This document shows positions 24,866 through 34,062 of a stretch of 64,000 nucleotides of DNA, piece by piece (the first letter of the stretch is position 1; the number at the start of each line of letters is the position of its first letter). Location: positions 50,040-114,039 of the forward strand of contig JAHDOA010000022.1 in assembly GCA_018435055.1 (NCBI GenBank). Reading direction: 5' to 3'. The position numbers and the translations under genes are program-made. The notes beneath the pieces are model-generated. The model worked only from the letters and a program-made list of their open reading frames with translations. It was not told the origin of the DNA and did not search any database. The DNA comes from Pelotomaculum sp. GTDB lineage: Bacteria > Bacillota > Desulfotomaculia > Desulfotomaculales > Pelotomaculaceae.

Positions 24866-27607
24866 GTGTCCAATTTCAGCTATGGCGCCAAAATGGGGAC
24901 GGACGCGCTTTTGGGTGGGAGCAGGCGGAAGGTTCTTGTTTGCATTTTGAAGGCGCTTTTGGTATTAGCTTTAACCTTGTCGTCTTTTTCGGTGAAAACA
25001 GCCCCGGCGCCGGCCGAAGGAGGACCGCAGCTGGAATGGGAGACCAGTTTCGGCTGGCAGGGCTATCGCTGCCGTGTGGTTGATGTGGCGCAGTCAGATG
25101 ACGGCGGATATCTGGTGGTGGTTGAAAAGAGGCTTGATGTTGATTGGCGGAGCGATACATATGTTGCCACTGGCGCCTGTGTGGTCAAAATTGACGCGAT
25201 CGGCCAAAAGGTCTGGGAAAAGGAACTTGTGGAGGACTGCGACAGGGTCGGAAATGCCCTGCGGACAGCCGACGGGGGGTTGATTATCGGGTTTTCTGCA
25301 AAATCTCCCGGCAGTTCAACTGATTTATTATTGCGTGACATGGCTGTAATTAAGGTCGACTCCTCCGGCAACAAAGTATGGGAAAAAGCATTTGGCGGGG
25401 AAAAAGATGACTATTTAAGCTCCGTGGGAGATGCGGGCGACGGGGGATGCCTTGTTGCGGGCAGCTCGAATTCCTTTAGTTCAAAAGGCGATTATGACCT
25501 ATATCTGGTGAGGCTGGACGCATCCGGCGAAAAGATTTGGGAGAATGCCTATGGCGGGGAAGATGACGACTTCGGACAATTTGTGTGTGAGGACGATGAC
25601 GGCGGGTCCCTTATTGCCGGCAATACATTTTCTAAAACCAGTGGCGACATCGAGGATGTTTATGTTGTTAAAACAGATGCTGACGGGAATAAGGTATGGG
25701 AGAAGACATTTGGCGGGAAAGGGCCGGATACCATTGCCGCCGTGCAGCGCACCTCTGACGGCGGATTGGTTATGGCGGGCGTCACCGGTTCTTTCCCAGG
25801 CTGGGAAAATATTTACCTGATCAAGGTTGACGCTTCCGGCAATAGCAGCTGGCAAAAAGCCTTCGGCAGGGACGGGGATTTTCATGATTACGGGATTTCT
25901 GTGCGGGAAACCAAAGACGGCGGCTTTATTGTCCTTGGCAACACCGTTCCCTTTGGTGAGGGCAAATCTGTTTTGTTGATTAAGACAGACGCGCGGGGCA
26001 ATAAAACCTGGGAACGGATTTTTCAGGACAGGGAATATATGTGGGGTTCGGAGGTTGAACTGTCGGGCGAAGGTTATATCATCTCCGGAGGAGAACATGA
26101 TCAGCAGGATGGCCCCGTGGCATATGTTATAAAAACCGATTCAAAAGGCGAAGTGTTATGGAAAAAAACGCTGGGCAAAGGTATTATTGAACCCGCTGTG
26201 GTCCTGTCGCCGGCACATGATAAAGGATACCTGGCAGCTGGTGTCAGCCATGGTTGGAACGGCGCAATCTATAACCTCAATTACAATATATACATGGCAA
26301 AGCTAGGGTCTGCTCAAACCGGCCGGGAAGAAACCGGCGCGCAGACGGTCAAGGTTTACCTGGACGGAAACCAAATGTTTTTTGATGTGCCGCCGGTTAT
26401 TGAGGACGGCCGCGCCATGGCGCCGCTGAGAGCTATTGGTGAAGCCCTGGGAGCTGAAGTTGGCTGGGAAGGCCAGTCCCAGGTAGTCACTCTTGACATG
26501 CCGGCTACTAACATAGAGCTCAAAATCGGCGACCCTGTGGCCCATGTGAACGGCATTGCAGTTGTACTTGATGTGCCGGCTAAAATTATCAACGGCCGCA
26601 CCCTGGTACCGCTGCGTTTTGTGAGTGAATATTTCGGCGCTGGTGTACAATGGGATGGCGGGTCGAGGGTTATAACCATTGCAACAAATCCCGGGAAATC
26701 CATGCCGCAGGCTGCGCTTAACCCCAATTCCGCCCTGCCTGCGCTGACCTGGACGGGCGAGAAACCGCAACTGCCCGCATTCACTGCCTGGGAATACGCC
26801 GCGCAGCCGGAACCCCCGCTGGACATAGAAGAGTTGTTGGCGCGCATATGGCCGGGACAGGGATATGAGTCTTTCGACCACGGGGAGGGTGGCATGTATT
26901 ACCGTCTCCCCCTGTACCAGAGCAAGTATGGCAAGTTCAGTGAGGAATTGGACACGTGGCGCAATGGCTTTTCTTACCGGTGGGAAATCAACGAGAACTA
27001 TCCCAAACGCAGGGCGATGGATATATCCCCGGAACAGGCATTTGAGCAGGCCGGCGCCTATGCGCGAGAGTTTCTTGGAGATGATCGGTACACAAAATAT
27101 CCTCTCCCATTCGCGGCGACAGTAGACGAGGATGGCATAAAGATCAATCACTTCTATGAGTTCAACTGGGAGCGCCGCATTGGTTCTGTTCCCGTGCATG
27201 GGGAAGGGCTGTCCCTGCGCGTTATCCCGGAGGGCATACCCCAACTGCGGCTAAATTGGAGCGCCTTTGCGCCGCTGGACACTGAGCCGCAATATAAGCT
27301 ATTGACCTTTGCCCAAGCGCTGTCTGCACTCAACTATGTACGCGGTTGCGTTGATCCGCAAAAATGCAGCGAACACAGCGCGGACGACTTCCTTGTCTCA
27401 GCGCAGGTTGTATACAGCAACTCTTTTTCAGAAGACCCTGCTGTTTACCGGCCGGTATGGGAGTTCACCCTGTCGTGCAGCAACAAGTCTCACCGGTTCC
27501 CAGTTCAGGTAGACTGCCTGACGGGCAAGGTATGGAGCAGCCACGACGGCATCGTGGAGTCTTATCTGAAAGATCGCCAGGGGATGTCAGGGGGATGGGA
27601 TTATTGA
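24866..27607 (+). CDS. Exported propeller-like repeat protein with copper-amine-oxidase stalk domains
   Basis: I place the start at GTG 24866, eight bases after GGGAG; the product is about 913 residues with a signal peptide. Residues of about 50-480 hold about eight repeats of the pattern VKTDADGNKVWEKTFGG with DGG turns, which suggests a beta propeller. Two copper-amine-oxidase N-terminal repeats follow (APLRAIGEALGAEVGW and VPLRFVSEYFGAGVQW). The last 280 residues are like the propeptide region of YcdB-type proteins. The final codons (GMSGGWDY and stop) are supplied by an inserted repeat, so the native end is lost. Confidence 0.8.
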   Translation: MSNFSYGAKMGTDALLGGSRRKVLVCILKALLVLALTLSSFSVKTAPAPAEGGPQLEWETSFGWQGYRCRVVDVAQSDDGGYLVVVEKRLDVDWRSDTYVATGACVVKIDAIGQKVWEKELVEDCDRVGNALRTADGGLIIGFSAKSPGSSTDLLLRDMAVIKVDSSGNKVWEKAFGGEKDDYLSSVGDAGDGGCLVAGSSNSFSSKGDYDLYLVRLDASGEKIWENAYGGEDDDFGQFVCEDDDGGSLIAGNTFSKTSGDIEDVYVVKTDADGNKVWEKTFGGKGPDTIAAVQRTSDGGLVMAGVTGSFPGWENIYLIKVDASGNSSWQKAFGRDGDFHDYGISVRETKDGGFIVLGNTVPFGEGKSVLLIKTDARGNKTWERIFQDREYMWGSEVELSGEGYIISGGEHDQQDGPVAYVIKTDSKGEVLWKKTLGKGIIEPAVVLSPAHDKGYLAAGVSHGWNGAIYNLNYNIYMAKLGSAQTGREETGAQTVKVYLDGNQMFFDVPPVIEDGRAMAPLRAIGEALGAEVGWEGQSQVVTLDMPATNIELKIGDPVAHVNGIAVVLDVPAKIINGRTLVPLRFVSEYFGAGVQWDGGSRVITIATNPGKSMPQAALNPNSALPALTWTGEKPQLPAFTAWEYAAQPEPPLDIEELLARIWPGQGYESFDHGEGGMYYRLPLYQSKYGKFSEELDTWRNGFSYRWEINENYPKRRAMDISPEQAFEQAGAYAREFLGDDRYTKYPLPFAATVDEDGIKINHFYEFNWERRIGSVPVHGEGLSLRVIPEGIPQLRLNWSAFAPLDTEPQYKLLTFAQALSALNYVRGCVDPQKCSEHSADDFLVSAQVVYSNSFSEDPAVYRPVWEFTLSCSNKSHRFPVQVDCLTGKVWSSHDGIVESYLKDRQGMSGGWDY

Positions 27608-27611
27608 CAAC
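27583..27611 (+). repeat. REP palindrome, copy 3 (G orientation, variant)
   Basis: GATGTCA and TGACAAC ends flank GGGGGATGGGATTAT. It forms the last codons and the stop of the propeller protein gene. Confidence 0.85.
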
Positions 27612-27614
27612 AAT

Positions 27615-27641
27615 CCCAATTCAAGGTAACCTTGAATTGGG
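27615..27641. repeat. Perfect 12-bp hairpin between REP copies 3 and 4
   Basis: CCCAATTCAAGG and CCTTGAATTGGG pair around TAA. It sits exactly between two oppositely oriented repeats, so the unit is a repeat pair with a central hairpin, like a BIME. Confidence 0.8.
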
Positions 27642-27662
27642 GAGATGTGGGCAGACAAAAAA

Positions 27663-27690
27663 GGTGTCAACAACCCCGTCCCCTGACACC
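27663..27690 (-). repeat. REP palindrome, copy 4 (C orientation)
   Basis: GGTGTCA and TGACACC arms flank the ACAACCCCGTCCC core. It is paired with copy 3, in inverted orientation, 52 bases away. Confidence 0.9.
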
Positions 27691-27736
27691 CCTTGGATGA
27701 GGGTCAAAACGAAATTACTGTGATGAGGTGAGATAA

Positions 27737-29890
27737 ATGAAAAGGTCATGGCTACTCCCTTGCGGTTTGCTACTTCTTCTGCTCCTGTTCGCAATAGGCG
27801 GATGTTCCAGCCAATCCTGGCCAGGCGAAAAAATGACGGCGCAGCAGTCATCTGGGCTACCGGCGGTTGCCGCCAGGTTTGCCGAATATCAGGAGGCGCC
27901 TGTAGACGTAAAGCCAACCATACCTCCCTATGCAGTGGCGCCCGATCTGGGCAATATCACTAACAGGGACATGTTTGAACTGTCCCCAAAAGCCAGGGAC
28001 CTGCTCATCAAAAACGGCTTTGTGGTGGTCCCCAACCAGTACGAAAAGGAATTCTTCTCACTGTACGAGAGAAACCGCTATGAACCTTTGCCGCTGTTTG
28101 TGACCACCGATTCCGTACTCCACAACTACCACCTGTTTTTTGACCATCTCTTGCGGGTTGTGGAAACTGAAAAACTGGCCGGGGAATTAAAGGAACTAAA
28201 TAAAGCAATGCTGGCCCAATCTCTAAAACAGTACGAGGTGGTTAAGGGCGCCGACTGGGAGAACGCCGCTAAAAGGAATGTAGGCTTTTTTGCCGTGGCA
28301 AGCAAGCTCATGGAGCCAAATGTAGAGATTCCGTCATTTGTTCAAGATGTTGTTAAAAAAGAGCTGGCCCTGATCGACAACCACCATGGTATTGCTGTAT
28401 CACCGCTGATGAATGCCGGCGGGAGCGATGATCCTGTTAACGCTCTCCAGGAGGACTATTCCCAGTACATGCCCCGGGGGCATTACGAAAGAACGGAGCT
28501 GCTGCAGAACTATTTTAAATCCATGATGTGGTATGGACGTTTAACCTTTCGCTTAAAGAATGAAGATGAGACCAGGTCCGCCGCTTTAATCACCCTGGCC
28601 CTGGACCAGGGCAAAAACAGGGTAAGCTGGGATAAGATCTATGCCGCCACCAACTTTTTTGTCGGCAAGAGCGACGACCTCTCTTATATTCAGTATAATG
28701 AACTGGTTGATGAAATCTACGGTGTGGACGCCTCCCTGCAGGCGGTGGTTTCCAATCCCGGGCAATGGAAGGACTTTTTAGCGGCGGCCGCTGAGCTGGC
28801 GCCCCCGGCCATAAACTCTATGCCTATTTTCGATGAAACAATACAACCGGACCGGGAGGCTGAAATAAAAGGTTTTCGTTTTATGGGACAGCGGTTTACC
28901 ATGGACGCTTCTGTTTTCCAGCGCTTGATTTACCGGGAGGTCAAGGAAAACAGCCAGGGTCAGAGGAGAATGCTGCCCAGGGGTCTGGACATCCCCGCCG
29001 CCATGGGCTCGGCAGAGGCTTATTCCATTCTGGATTCAATGGGGGAGACGGCTTACCAGGACTACCCGGAAAACATGGGTAAAATTAAATCACATATCGC
29101 TAATTTGAGCACAGAAACCTGGACACAGAACCTCTATTGGAGCTGGCTTTATACGCTGCAGCCCCTGGTCCGGGAAAAACCTGAAGGATACCCCTCGTTT
29201 ATGCGCAATGCCGCCTGGGCCAGAAAAGATCTAAATACCTGTCTGGGCAGCTGGACGGAGTTAAAGCATGACACCATTCTTTACGCCAAGCCGGTCTACG
29301 CGGAAGCAGGCGGCGGCGGGGAAATTATTGACGACCGAGGCTATGTCGAGCCCAACCCTGAGTTATATGGTCGCCTGGCCTCGCTGGTGAAAATGACCAG
29401 GGACGGTCTCCAAACAAGGGAACTGTTAAATGAGCGGGATCGGGAGAGCCTGAACAGGTTGGAGCAGCTGATCCTGGCCTTGAAAACCATTTCTGAGAAG
29501 GAACTTACCAATACACCTTTAACAGACGAGGAATATGATTTAATCCGCTCCTACGGCGGCCAGCTGGAGCATTTCTGGCTGGAGGCCCTGCGGGATGAGG
29601 GCATTGACCACCGATCCGCCATTTATGACAGGCCGGCTGCGCTGGTGGCGGATGTGGCCAACGATCCCAACGGCCGGACGCTGGAAGAAGCCACCGGAAA
29701 CATTTTTGAAATTTACGCTGTTGTGCCGGTAGACGGCAAACTGAGGATTGCCCTGGGCGGGGTTTATTCATACTACGAGTTTTCCCGGCCCCTTGCGGAC
29801 CGGCTGACTGATTCCCAATGGCATAAAATGCTCAATGACGGGCAGGCTCCGCCATTGCCCCAATGGACTGAAGCCTTCATCGCCCAATGA
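27737..29890 (+). CDS. DUF3160 domain lipoprotein
   Basis: This 717-residue lipoprotein has a signal peptide with the lipobox AIGGC (cysteine near residue 23). Nearly all the rest is a DUF3160 domain, with FVTTDSVLHNYHLFFDHLLR near residue 125 and LYWSWLYTLQPL near residue 460. The family has no known activity. It is the second of three consecutive exported-protein genes on this strand. The start ATG follows GAGGTGAG. Confidence 0.85.
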   Translation: MKRSWLLPCGLLLLLLLFAIGGCSSQSWPGEKMTAQQSSGLPAVAARFAEYQEAPVDVKPTIPPYAVAPDLGNITNRDMFELSPKARDLLIKNGFVVVPNQYEKEFFSLYERNRYEPLPLFVTTDSVLHNYHLFFDHLLRVVETEKLAGELKELNKAMLAQSLKQYEVVKGADWENAAKRNVGFFAVASKLMEPNVEIPSFVQDVVKKELALIDNHHGIAVSPLMNAGGSDDPVNALQEDYSQYMPRGHYERTELLQNYFKSMMWYGRLTFRLKNEDETRSAALITLALDQGKNRVSWDKIYAATNFFVGKSDDLSYIQYNELVDEIYGVDASLQAVVSNPGQWKDFLAAAAELAPPAINSMPIFDETIQPDREAEIKGFRFMGQRFTMDASVFQRLIYREVKENSQGQRRMLPRGLDIPAAMGSAEAYSILDSMGETAYQDYPENMGKIKSHIANLSTETWTQNLYWSWLYTLQPLVREKPEGYPSFMRNAAWARKDLNTCLGSWTELKHDTILYAKPVYAEAGGGGEIIDDRGYVEPNPELYGRLASLVKMTRDGLQTRELLNERDRESLNRLEQLILALKTISEKELTNTPLTDEEYDLIRSYGGQLEHFWLEALRDEGIDHRSAIYDRPAALVADVANDPNGRTLEEATGNIFEIYAVVPVDGKLRIALGGVYSYYEFSRPLADRLTDSQWHKMLNDGQAPPLPQWTEAFIAQ

Positions 29891-29992
29891 AAATAAAATT
29901 AACTGAAATTCAAGTTAAAATGAAACTAGACTACCGTGCCGCTGAAGCGGCCCACGTAAAGGACTGAAAACCGTAAGCATTTTCAGGTTAAA

Positions 29993-31648
29993 ATGAAACT
30001 AAAAAAACCCTTGCTATTTACCTTGATAACTGTAATTGTTCTTGGGGGTCTCGGCTGCCTTTTCTTTAAAACTACCCATCAGCCGGGCGCCTTTGGAAGC
30101 TGTTCAGCTGAAGAAGATTTCGCAGCTTTTAAGGCGAAAAAGCTGCGGCTGCCGGCCAGGCAGGAACCGGTTTGTCTGGTTGCCGTCGGGGATATTATGC
30201 TCTCCCGGGGCGTAGCCGGGGAAATCAGGGAACACGGGGATGATCCGGGTTTTCCCTTTTCCAGAATGACAAATTACTTAAAAAGCGGCGATATTGTTTT
30301 CGGCAACCTGGAAAACCCGATCACGCCGGGCCGGGAAATCATGCCGCCGGAGAGGGTCCTGCGCGCCGACCCGGGTGTGGCGGCGGCTTTGCGAGACGCC
30401 GGTTTCACTATCTTTTCCCTGGCCAACAACCACTTGCTCGATTTCGGGACCCGGGGCTTACTGGATACTTTTCAATATCTGGAGCTGGCGGGTATTGAAT
30501 ATGCCGGGGCTGGGAAAACGGAAAACGAGGCTTTTGCCGCCAGGTATATCGAAACAAAGGGGCTAAGGCTGGCCTTCCTGGCCTTTTGCGACCCCGTCCT
30601 GGCGCCAGAAGCCTGCCTGGCGGGGGCCGGTCGTCCCGGTATAGCTTATTTGGACCAGGAAAAAATACAAGCCACCGTGCGGGAGGCCCGGGAAAAGGCT
30701 GATTTCGTGGTGGTGTCCATGCACGCCGGCACGGAATACGAGCCAGCGCCGGAGCTTGCCCAAACCCGGTTTGCCCACCTGGCGGTGGATTCCGGAGCAG
30801 ACCTTGTTTTGGGACACCACCCCCACGTACTGCAAAAGGTAGAGGAATACAAAGGGAAGTATATCTTCTACAGCCTGGGGAATTTTGTCTTTGATCAGAA
30901 GTGGTCCCGGGCCACGCGGGAGGGCCTGCTGGCCAAAATATTTATTAGCGCCGAAGGTGTGGAAAAAATTGAATGTCTGCCCGTTTTCATCAATGACCGG
31001 GACCAGCCGCAGCTTTTGGAGGGAGAAGAGGCTGAACGGGTTTTAAAAGCGCTGCATTTAGACCTGGAGGTAGCGACTGTCCCGGCCTGGGATCAGGAAA
31101 GCCAGGTTTTTAGAGAAAGAAATAGCCATATATTTTATGCCCGGAAACCCCTGTTGGCATCCAGGCTGGACAAAGAAGGGCATTTTGATTTGGATCGGGA
31201 CGGCTGCCCCGAGGTTTATTCCTTGCAGGGGGGCAAATTACAAGTTTCGGATGGTTCCCGGTTAATCTGGCAGTCCCAGGATGACTGGTGGGTGGACGAT
31301 TTCTTTTTGGGCGACGCCGACAACGATAGTATACCCGAGCTAAACCTGCTGGTCTGGAAATCGGGCAGCTTTGGCCCGCACAAACCTTTTTGGATTACGG
31401 AGGAAGACTTGAGCGTCAAAAATCACTTGTTTATTTTTAAGCTGGTTGAGGGCGCCTTTAAACCTGTATGGCAGTCATCCAACCTGGACCGGCCCAATTA
31501 TAAGACAGAACTGGTGGATCTGGACGGAGACAGAACAAATGAGCTTGTGGTTGTGGAAGGCGACTATAACGATCTCGCGGTGCAGAAAACCTGCATCTGG
31601 AGATGGAACGGTTGGGGATTCAGCATGGTGTCAGGGGGGTGTCAATAA
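29993..31648 (+). CDS. CapA-family (poly-gamma-glutamate capsule type) metallophosphatase-like protein
   Basis: This 551-residue protein has an N-terminal signal anchor, then a CapA domain (about residues 55-320) with AVGDIMLSRGV, GNLENPIT, LANNHLLDFG and LGHHPHVLQ, which are the metal-binding motifs. The C-terminal 170 residues contain FG-GAP-like repeats (HFDLDRDGCPEVY, DADNDSIPEL, DLDGDRTNELV). It is likely surface-exposed. CapA relatives take part in capsule biosynthesis, but no capsule genes are seen here. The last codons (VSGGCQ) come from repeat copy 5. Confidence 0.85.
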   Translation: MKLKKPLLFTLITVIVLGGLGCLFFKTTHQPGAFGSCSAEEDFAAFKAKKLRLPARQEPVCLVAVGDIMLSRGVAGEIREHGDDPGFPFSRMTNYLKSGDIVFGNLENPITPGREIMPPERVLRADPGVAAALRDAGFTIFSLANNHLLDFGTRGLLDTFQYLELAGIEYAGAGKTENEAFAARYIETKGLRLAFLAFCDPVLAPEACLAGAGRPGIAYLDQEKIQATVREAREKADFVVVSMHAGTEYEPAPELAQTRFAHLAVDSGADLVLGHHPHVLQKVEEYKGKYIFYSLGNFVFDQKWSRATREGLLAKIFISAEGVEKIECLPVFINDRDQPQLLEGEEAERVLKALHLDLEVATVPAWDQESQVFRERNSHIFYARKPLLASRLDKEGHFDLDRDGCPEVYSLQGGKLQVSDGSRLIWQSQDDWWVDDFFLGDADNDSIPELNLLVWKSGSFGPHKPFWITEEDLSVKNHLFIFKLVEGAFKPVWQSSNLDRPNYKTELVDLDGDRTNELVVVEGDYNDLAVQKTCIWRWNGWGFSMVSGGCQ

Positions 31649-31666
31649 CTCCGTCCCCCTGACACC
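31638..31666 (-). repeat. REP palindrome, copy 5 (C orientation, variant)
   Basis: GGTGTCA and TGACACC arms flank ATAACTCCGTCCCCC. A further GGTGTCAGGGGG just upstream makes a larger palindrome. It overlaps the end of the CapA-like gene and provides its stop. Confidence 0.85.
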
Positions 31667-31693
31667 CCCTTGTGTTCATCAAATCAGGTAGGG

Positions 31694-31939
31694 TTAGCCC
31701 GGACCTTCATGTAAAAAATTCAAACATTTCCAACACCATTTATTTGCATGTTTGCCCATATATTTCGGGCATGTGTTGTTTTGACCCTCATCATAGTATT
31801 TCTGAAAAATATCATCGGTATATAACTGACATCCGCTATAATAAAGGCCCTTTTTAATCCATCCTCCCGTTACCTTCCCAAGATTTTCATCGTGTAGCGC
31901 TTTTTTTAATCCAGCCTGTTTATCATTTTCTTTTGACAT
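31694..31939 (-). CDS. Double-glycine secreted peptide precursor, four-cysteine type (A)
   Basis: This 81-residue precursor has a 26-residue leader ending ALHDENLGKVTGG, a double-glycine cleavage site for the C39 peptidase encoded at 42.4 kb. The core has a C..LY pattern, then an EGQNNTC segment, then CWKC. The only close relative in the window is the precursor at 37731-37991 (leader ALPDENLARVTGG, then EGRQNTC and CSAC). A strong GAGGAGGAAAGG site precedes the ATG. It lies downstream of the importer genes on the same strand. The activity is unknown. Confidence 0.8.
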   Translation of the reverse strand: MSKENDKQAGLKKALHDENLGKVTGGWIKKGLYYSGCQLYTDDIFQKYYDEGQNNTCPKYMGKHANKWCWKCLNFLHEGPG

Positions 31940-31958
31940 AACCTTTCCTCCTCATAGG

Positions 31959-31987
31959 GTTGTCAGGGGGACGGGGTTGTTGACAAC
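31959..31987 (+). repeat. REP palindrome, copy 6 (G orientation)
   Basis: GTTGTCA and TGACAAC arms flank the GGGGACGGGGTTGT core. It lies about 20 bases upstream of the start of the four-cysteine precursor. Confidence 0.9.
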
Positions 31988-31991
31988 ATTT

Positions 31992-32177
31992 TCAATCTAA
32001 GGCAAACGCTATTTTAAAGGGTATTGTGCGAAATCTTGCCTGGGCAGCCTTCTTGCGCAACAAAAAAAGAAAGTAGGGCAGATGGGCAAATTTCGGCCTT
32101 AGCCAGGATTGGATATAAGCCAGGTCGGGCGTCGTGGCCCTAATCGGATACCGTTTATCAATTAAATAGATTGGGAC
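31992..32177 (-). pseudogene. Unidentified gene remnant between two REP copies
   Basis: A 61-codon frame with no start codon fills the space between repeats 6 and 7. It reads YLIDKRYPIRATTPDLAYIQ then WLRPKFAHLPYF, which has normal protein character, and ends at a TGA next to repeat 6. I do not recognise the family. It looks like the C-terminal end of a lost gene. The rest of the 31940-32251 gap holds only the two repeats. Confidence 0.4.
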
Positions 32178-32209
32178 TTAGTAAACTGGGGCATTTTTTA
32201 TGGCCAAAA

Positions 32210-32238
32210 GGTGTCAACAACCCCGTCCCCCTGACAAC
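32210..32238 (-). repeat. REP palindrome, copy 7 (C orientation)
   Basis: GGTGTCA and TGACAAC ends flank ACAACCCCGTCCCCC; a second CTGACACC follows to 32250. It lies immediately 3' of the importer ATPase gene. Confidence 0.9.
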
Positions 32239-32251
32239 CCCCCTGACACCC

Positions 32252-33331
32252 CTAAGCTTTCACCTGAATTAACAACATGTTCTTGCCGTTTTCATATTTA
32301 TATGTAATACTGTCGCACCGGCTTTTGATCAGCATTATCCCGATGTCATCGTCCCTCTCGCCGTCTTCAAGGGGGTTCGCCGGCTCTCCCGCGCTTTCGA
32401 AGAGAAATTCCAGGCTGCCGTCTTTTTCCGAATAGGCCAGGGCCAGGGTGATGTCTGAAAAATCCTTTTGCAGCAGCAGGATTTCCTCCACCAGGAGCAG
32501 GACGCTGTCGCAGGTTTTTTTCGATAACAGGTGTTTTTCACAAAATGCTTCAATTTCCGCGTTCATCTCATATAAATCGTAGTCACGGCTGGTAATCCGG
32601 TAGTAGTCCCGGCGTACCCTGTTAATGAATTCCCTTGTTTTTTCCCTCTGCGGGTTCTCAAAAATCTGCTGCGGCGGGCCCTCTTCGTAAATAAACCCTT
32701 CGTCCATATAAAATACCCGGCTGGAAATAGTGCGGGCAATTTCCATCTCATGGGTCACAATCACCATCGTCATGCCCTCCTTGGCCAGGCGCCGGATCAC
32801 CGCCAGGACCTCGCTGGTCATGGTCGGGTCCAGGGCCGACGTGGGCTCGTCAAAGAGCATCACCTCAGGCTGCATGGCCAGGCAGCGGGCTATGGCCACC
32901 CGCTGCTTCTGCCCGCCGGACAGTTCATCGGGGAAGTAAGCCGCCTTTTCCGCCAGCCCCACCAGCTTTAGCAGTTCCAGGGCCTGCCGCTCCGCGTCAG
33001 CCTTGCTTTTACGCAAAAGTTTGACAGGCCCGATGGTCAGGTTTTCCAGCACGGAGAGGTGCGCATACAGGTTGAAGGATTGGAACACCATGCCCATTTT
33101 TTTGCGTATGGCTGGTACGTCGGTGGTCTTCGCCAGCAGGTCGGTATTATTGAAAAATATCCTGCCGCCGCTGGGGGTTTCCAGTAAATTGAGGCAGCGC
33201 AGCAAAGTGCTTTTGCCTGTGCCCGAGGGCCCGATGATGGAGACGATCTCCCCTTTTTTGATGTTGGTGGTGATGTCTTTGAGCACATGCAGCTCGCCGA
33301 AGCTTTTACAAAGGTGTTCCGTCCTGATCAT
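32252..33331 (-). CDS. Polar amino-acid ABC importer ATPase with C-terminal HATPase-like domain
   Basis: Residues 1-240 are a GlnQ/HisP-type ATPase: Walker [10 protein letters not shown], signature LSGGQKQR, Walker [12 protein letters not shown] and the H-loop histidine in VTHE. About 120 further residues are not part of a normal GlnQ. They resemble the RsbW-like HATPase_c_2 fold: [12 protein letters not shown] at the N-box position and [20 protein letters not shown] near the end. The N-box asparagine is missing, so kinase activity is doubtful; a regulatory nucleotide-binding role is possible. The start overlaps the permease stop by four bases. Confidence 0.88.
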   Translation of the reverse strand: MIRTEHLCKSFGELHVLKDITTNIKKGEIVSIIGPSGTGKSTLLRCLNLLETPSGGRIFFNNTDLLAKTTDVPAIRKKMGMVFQSFNLYAHLSVLENLTIGPVKLLRKSKADAERQALELLKLVGLAEKAAYFPDELSGGQKQRVAIARCLAMQPEVMLFDEPTSALDPTMTSEVLAVIRRLAKEGMTMVIVTHEMEIARTISSRVFYMDEGFIYEEGPPQQIFENPQREKTREFINRVRRDYYRITSRDYDLYEMNAEIEAFCEKHLLSKKTCDSVLLLVEEILLLQKDFSDITLALAYSEKDGSLEFLFESAGEPANPLEDGERDDDIGIMLIKSRCDSITYKYENGKNMLLIQVKA

Positions 33332-34062
33332 GCCTGCCGCCTCCTTGTTCTAAAGTTTCTTTTGGGGTCCATCCTGTATCCGACGCAGTCCAGGGCCAGG
33401 GCCAGGGACCATGATAATATGAAGTATAGGACGGCCACCATAACCAGGGGGAAGAAGGCGTCAAAGGTGCGGCTCCTGATAATGTCACCGGCCTTGGTCA
33501 GGTCCTGCACGGCGATGTATCCGACTACCGAGGTCATCTTCACCAGGGAAATAAACTCGCCTTTATAAACAGGCAGCACCTGCCGCAGCGCCTGGGGCAG
33601 GATGATATAAATAAAGGTTTGCGCACCGGTAAAACCACCGGCGATGCCCGCTTCCTTTTGCCCCTTGTCCACGCTTTCTATCGATGTCCGGAACATTTCG
33701 GACACATAAGCGGCAAAATTGGCGCCGAAGGTGATCACGGCCACCGCGACGGGGCTAATGTTGACCGAGGCAAAAACCACATAAAAGACAATCATCAAAA
33801 GCACCAGCACCGGGGTCCCCCGCATAATGGAAATGTAGAACCTGGCGCTGTCAACCAGGATTTTGCTTTTGCTCATGCGCATAAAACAAATCAACGCGCC
33901 CAGCAGCGTGCCGAAAACAGTGGCCAGCAACGAGATTACGCCGGTCACTTTCAGACCGCTCACTATCAGTAAATAACGGTTTTCATGGACAACGTTATTA
34001 TGAAAACTATCGGCAACCCTTTGTAAGAATGGGACTGCCATTGCGCCGTTCTGTTGTTCCAT
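33328..34062 (-). CDS. Polar amino-acid ABC importer permease
   Basis: This 244-residue permease of the HisM/GlnP type has about five membrane segments and the EAA loop [20 protein letters not shown] near residue 145, followed by [16 protein letters not shown]. The ATG at 34062 lies inside the upstream binding-protein gene. If one A of the nine-A run at 34074-34082 were removed, the upstream frame would read straight into this one ([13 protein letters not shown]). A close paralogue at 43530-45074 is such a fusion. Confidence 0.9.
   Translation of the reverse strand: MEQQNGAMAVPFLQRVADSFHNNVVHENRYLLIVSGLKVTGVISLLATVFGTLLGALICFMRMSKSKILVDSARFYISIMRGTPVLVLLMIVFYVVFASVNISPVAVAVITFGANFAAYVSEMFRTSIESVDKGQKEAGIAGGFTGAQTFIYIILPQALRQVLPVYKGEFISLVKMTSVVGYIAVQDLTKAGDIIRSRTFDAFFPLVMVAVLYFILSWSLALALDCVGYRMDPKRNFRTRRRQA

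Noticed and set aside
26303..27244. Minus-strand frame of 313 codons
   Set aside because: It is the antisense shadow of the stalk-domain protein gene and matches no known protein type.
27615..27690. Simple transcription terminator for the propeller gene
   Set aside because: The hairpin has no T run on either side, and it lies within a symmetric pair of repeats, so a repeat-unit explanation fits better.
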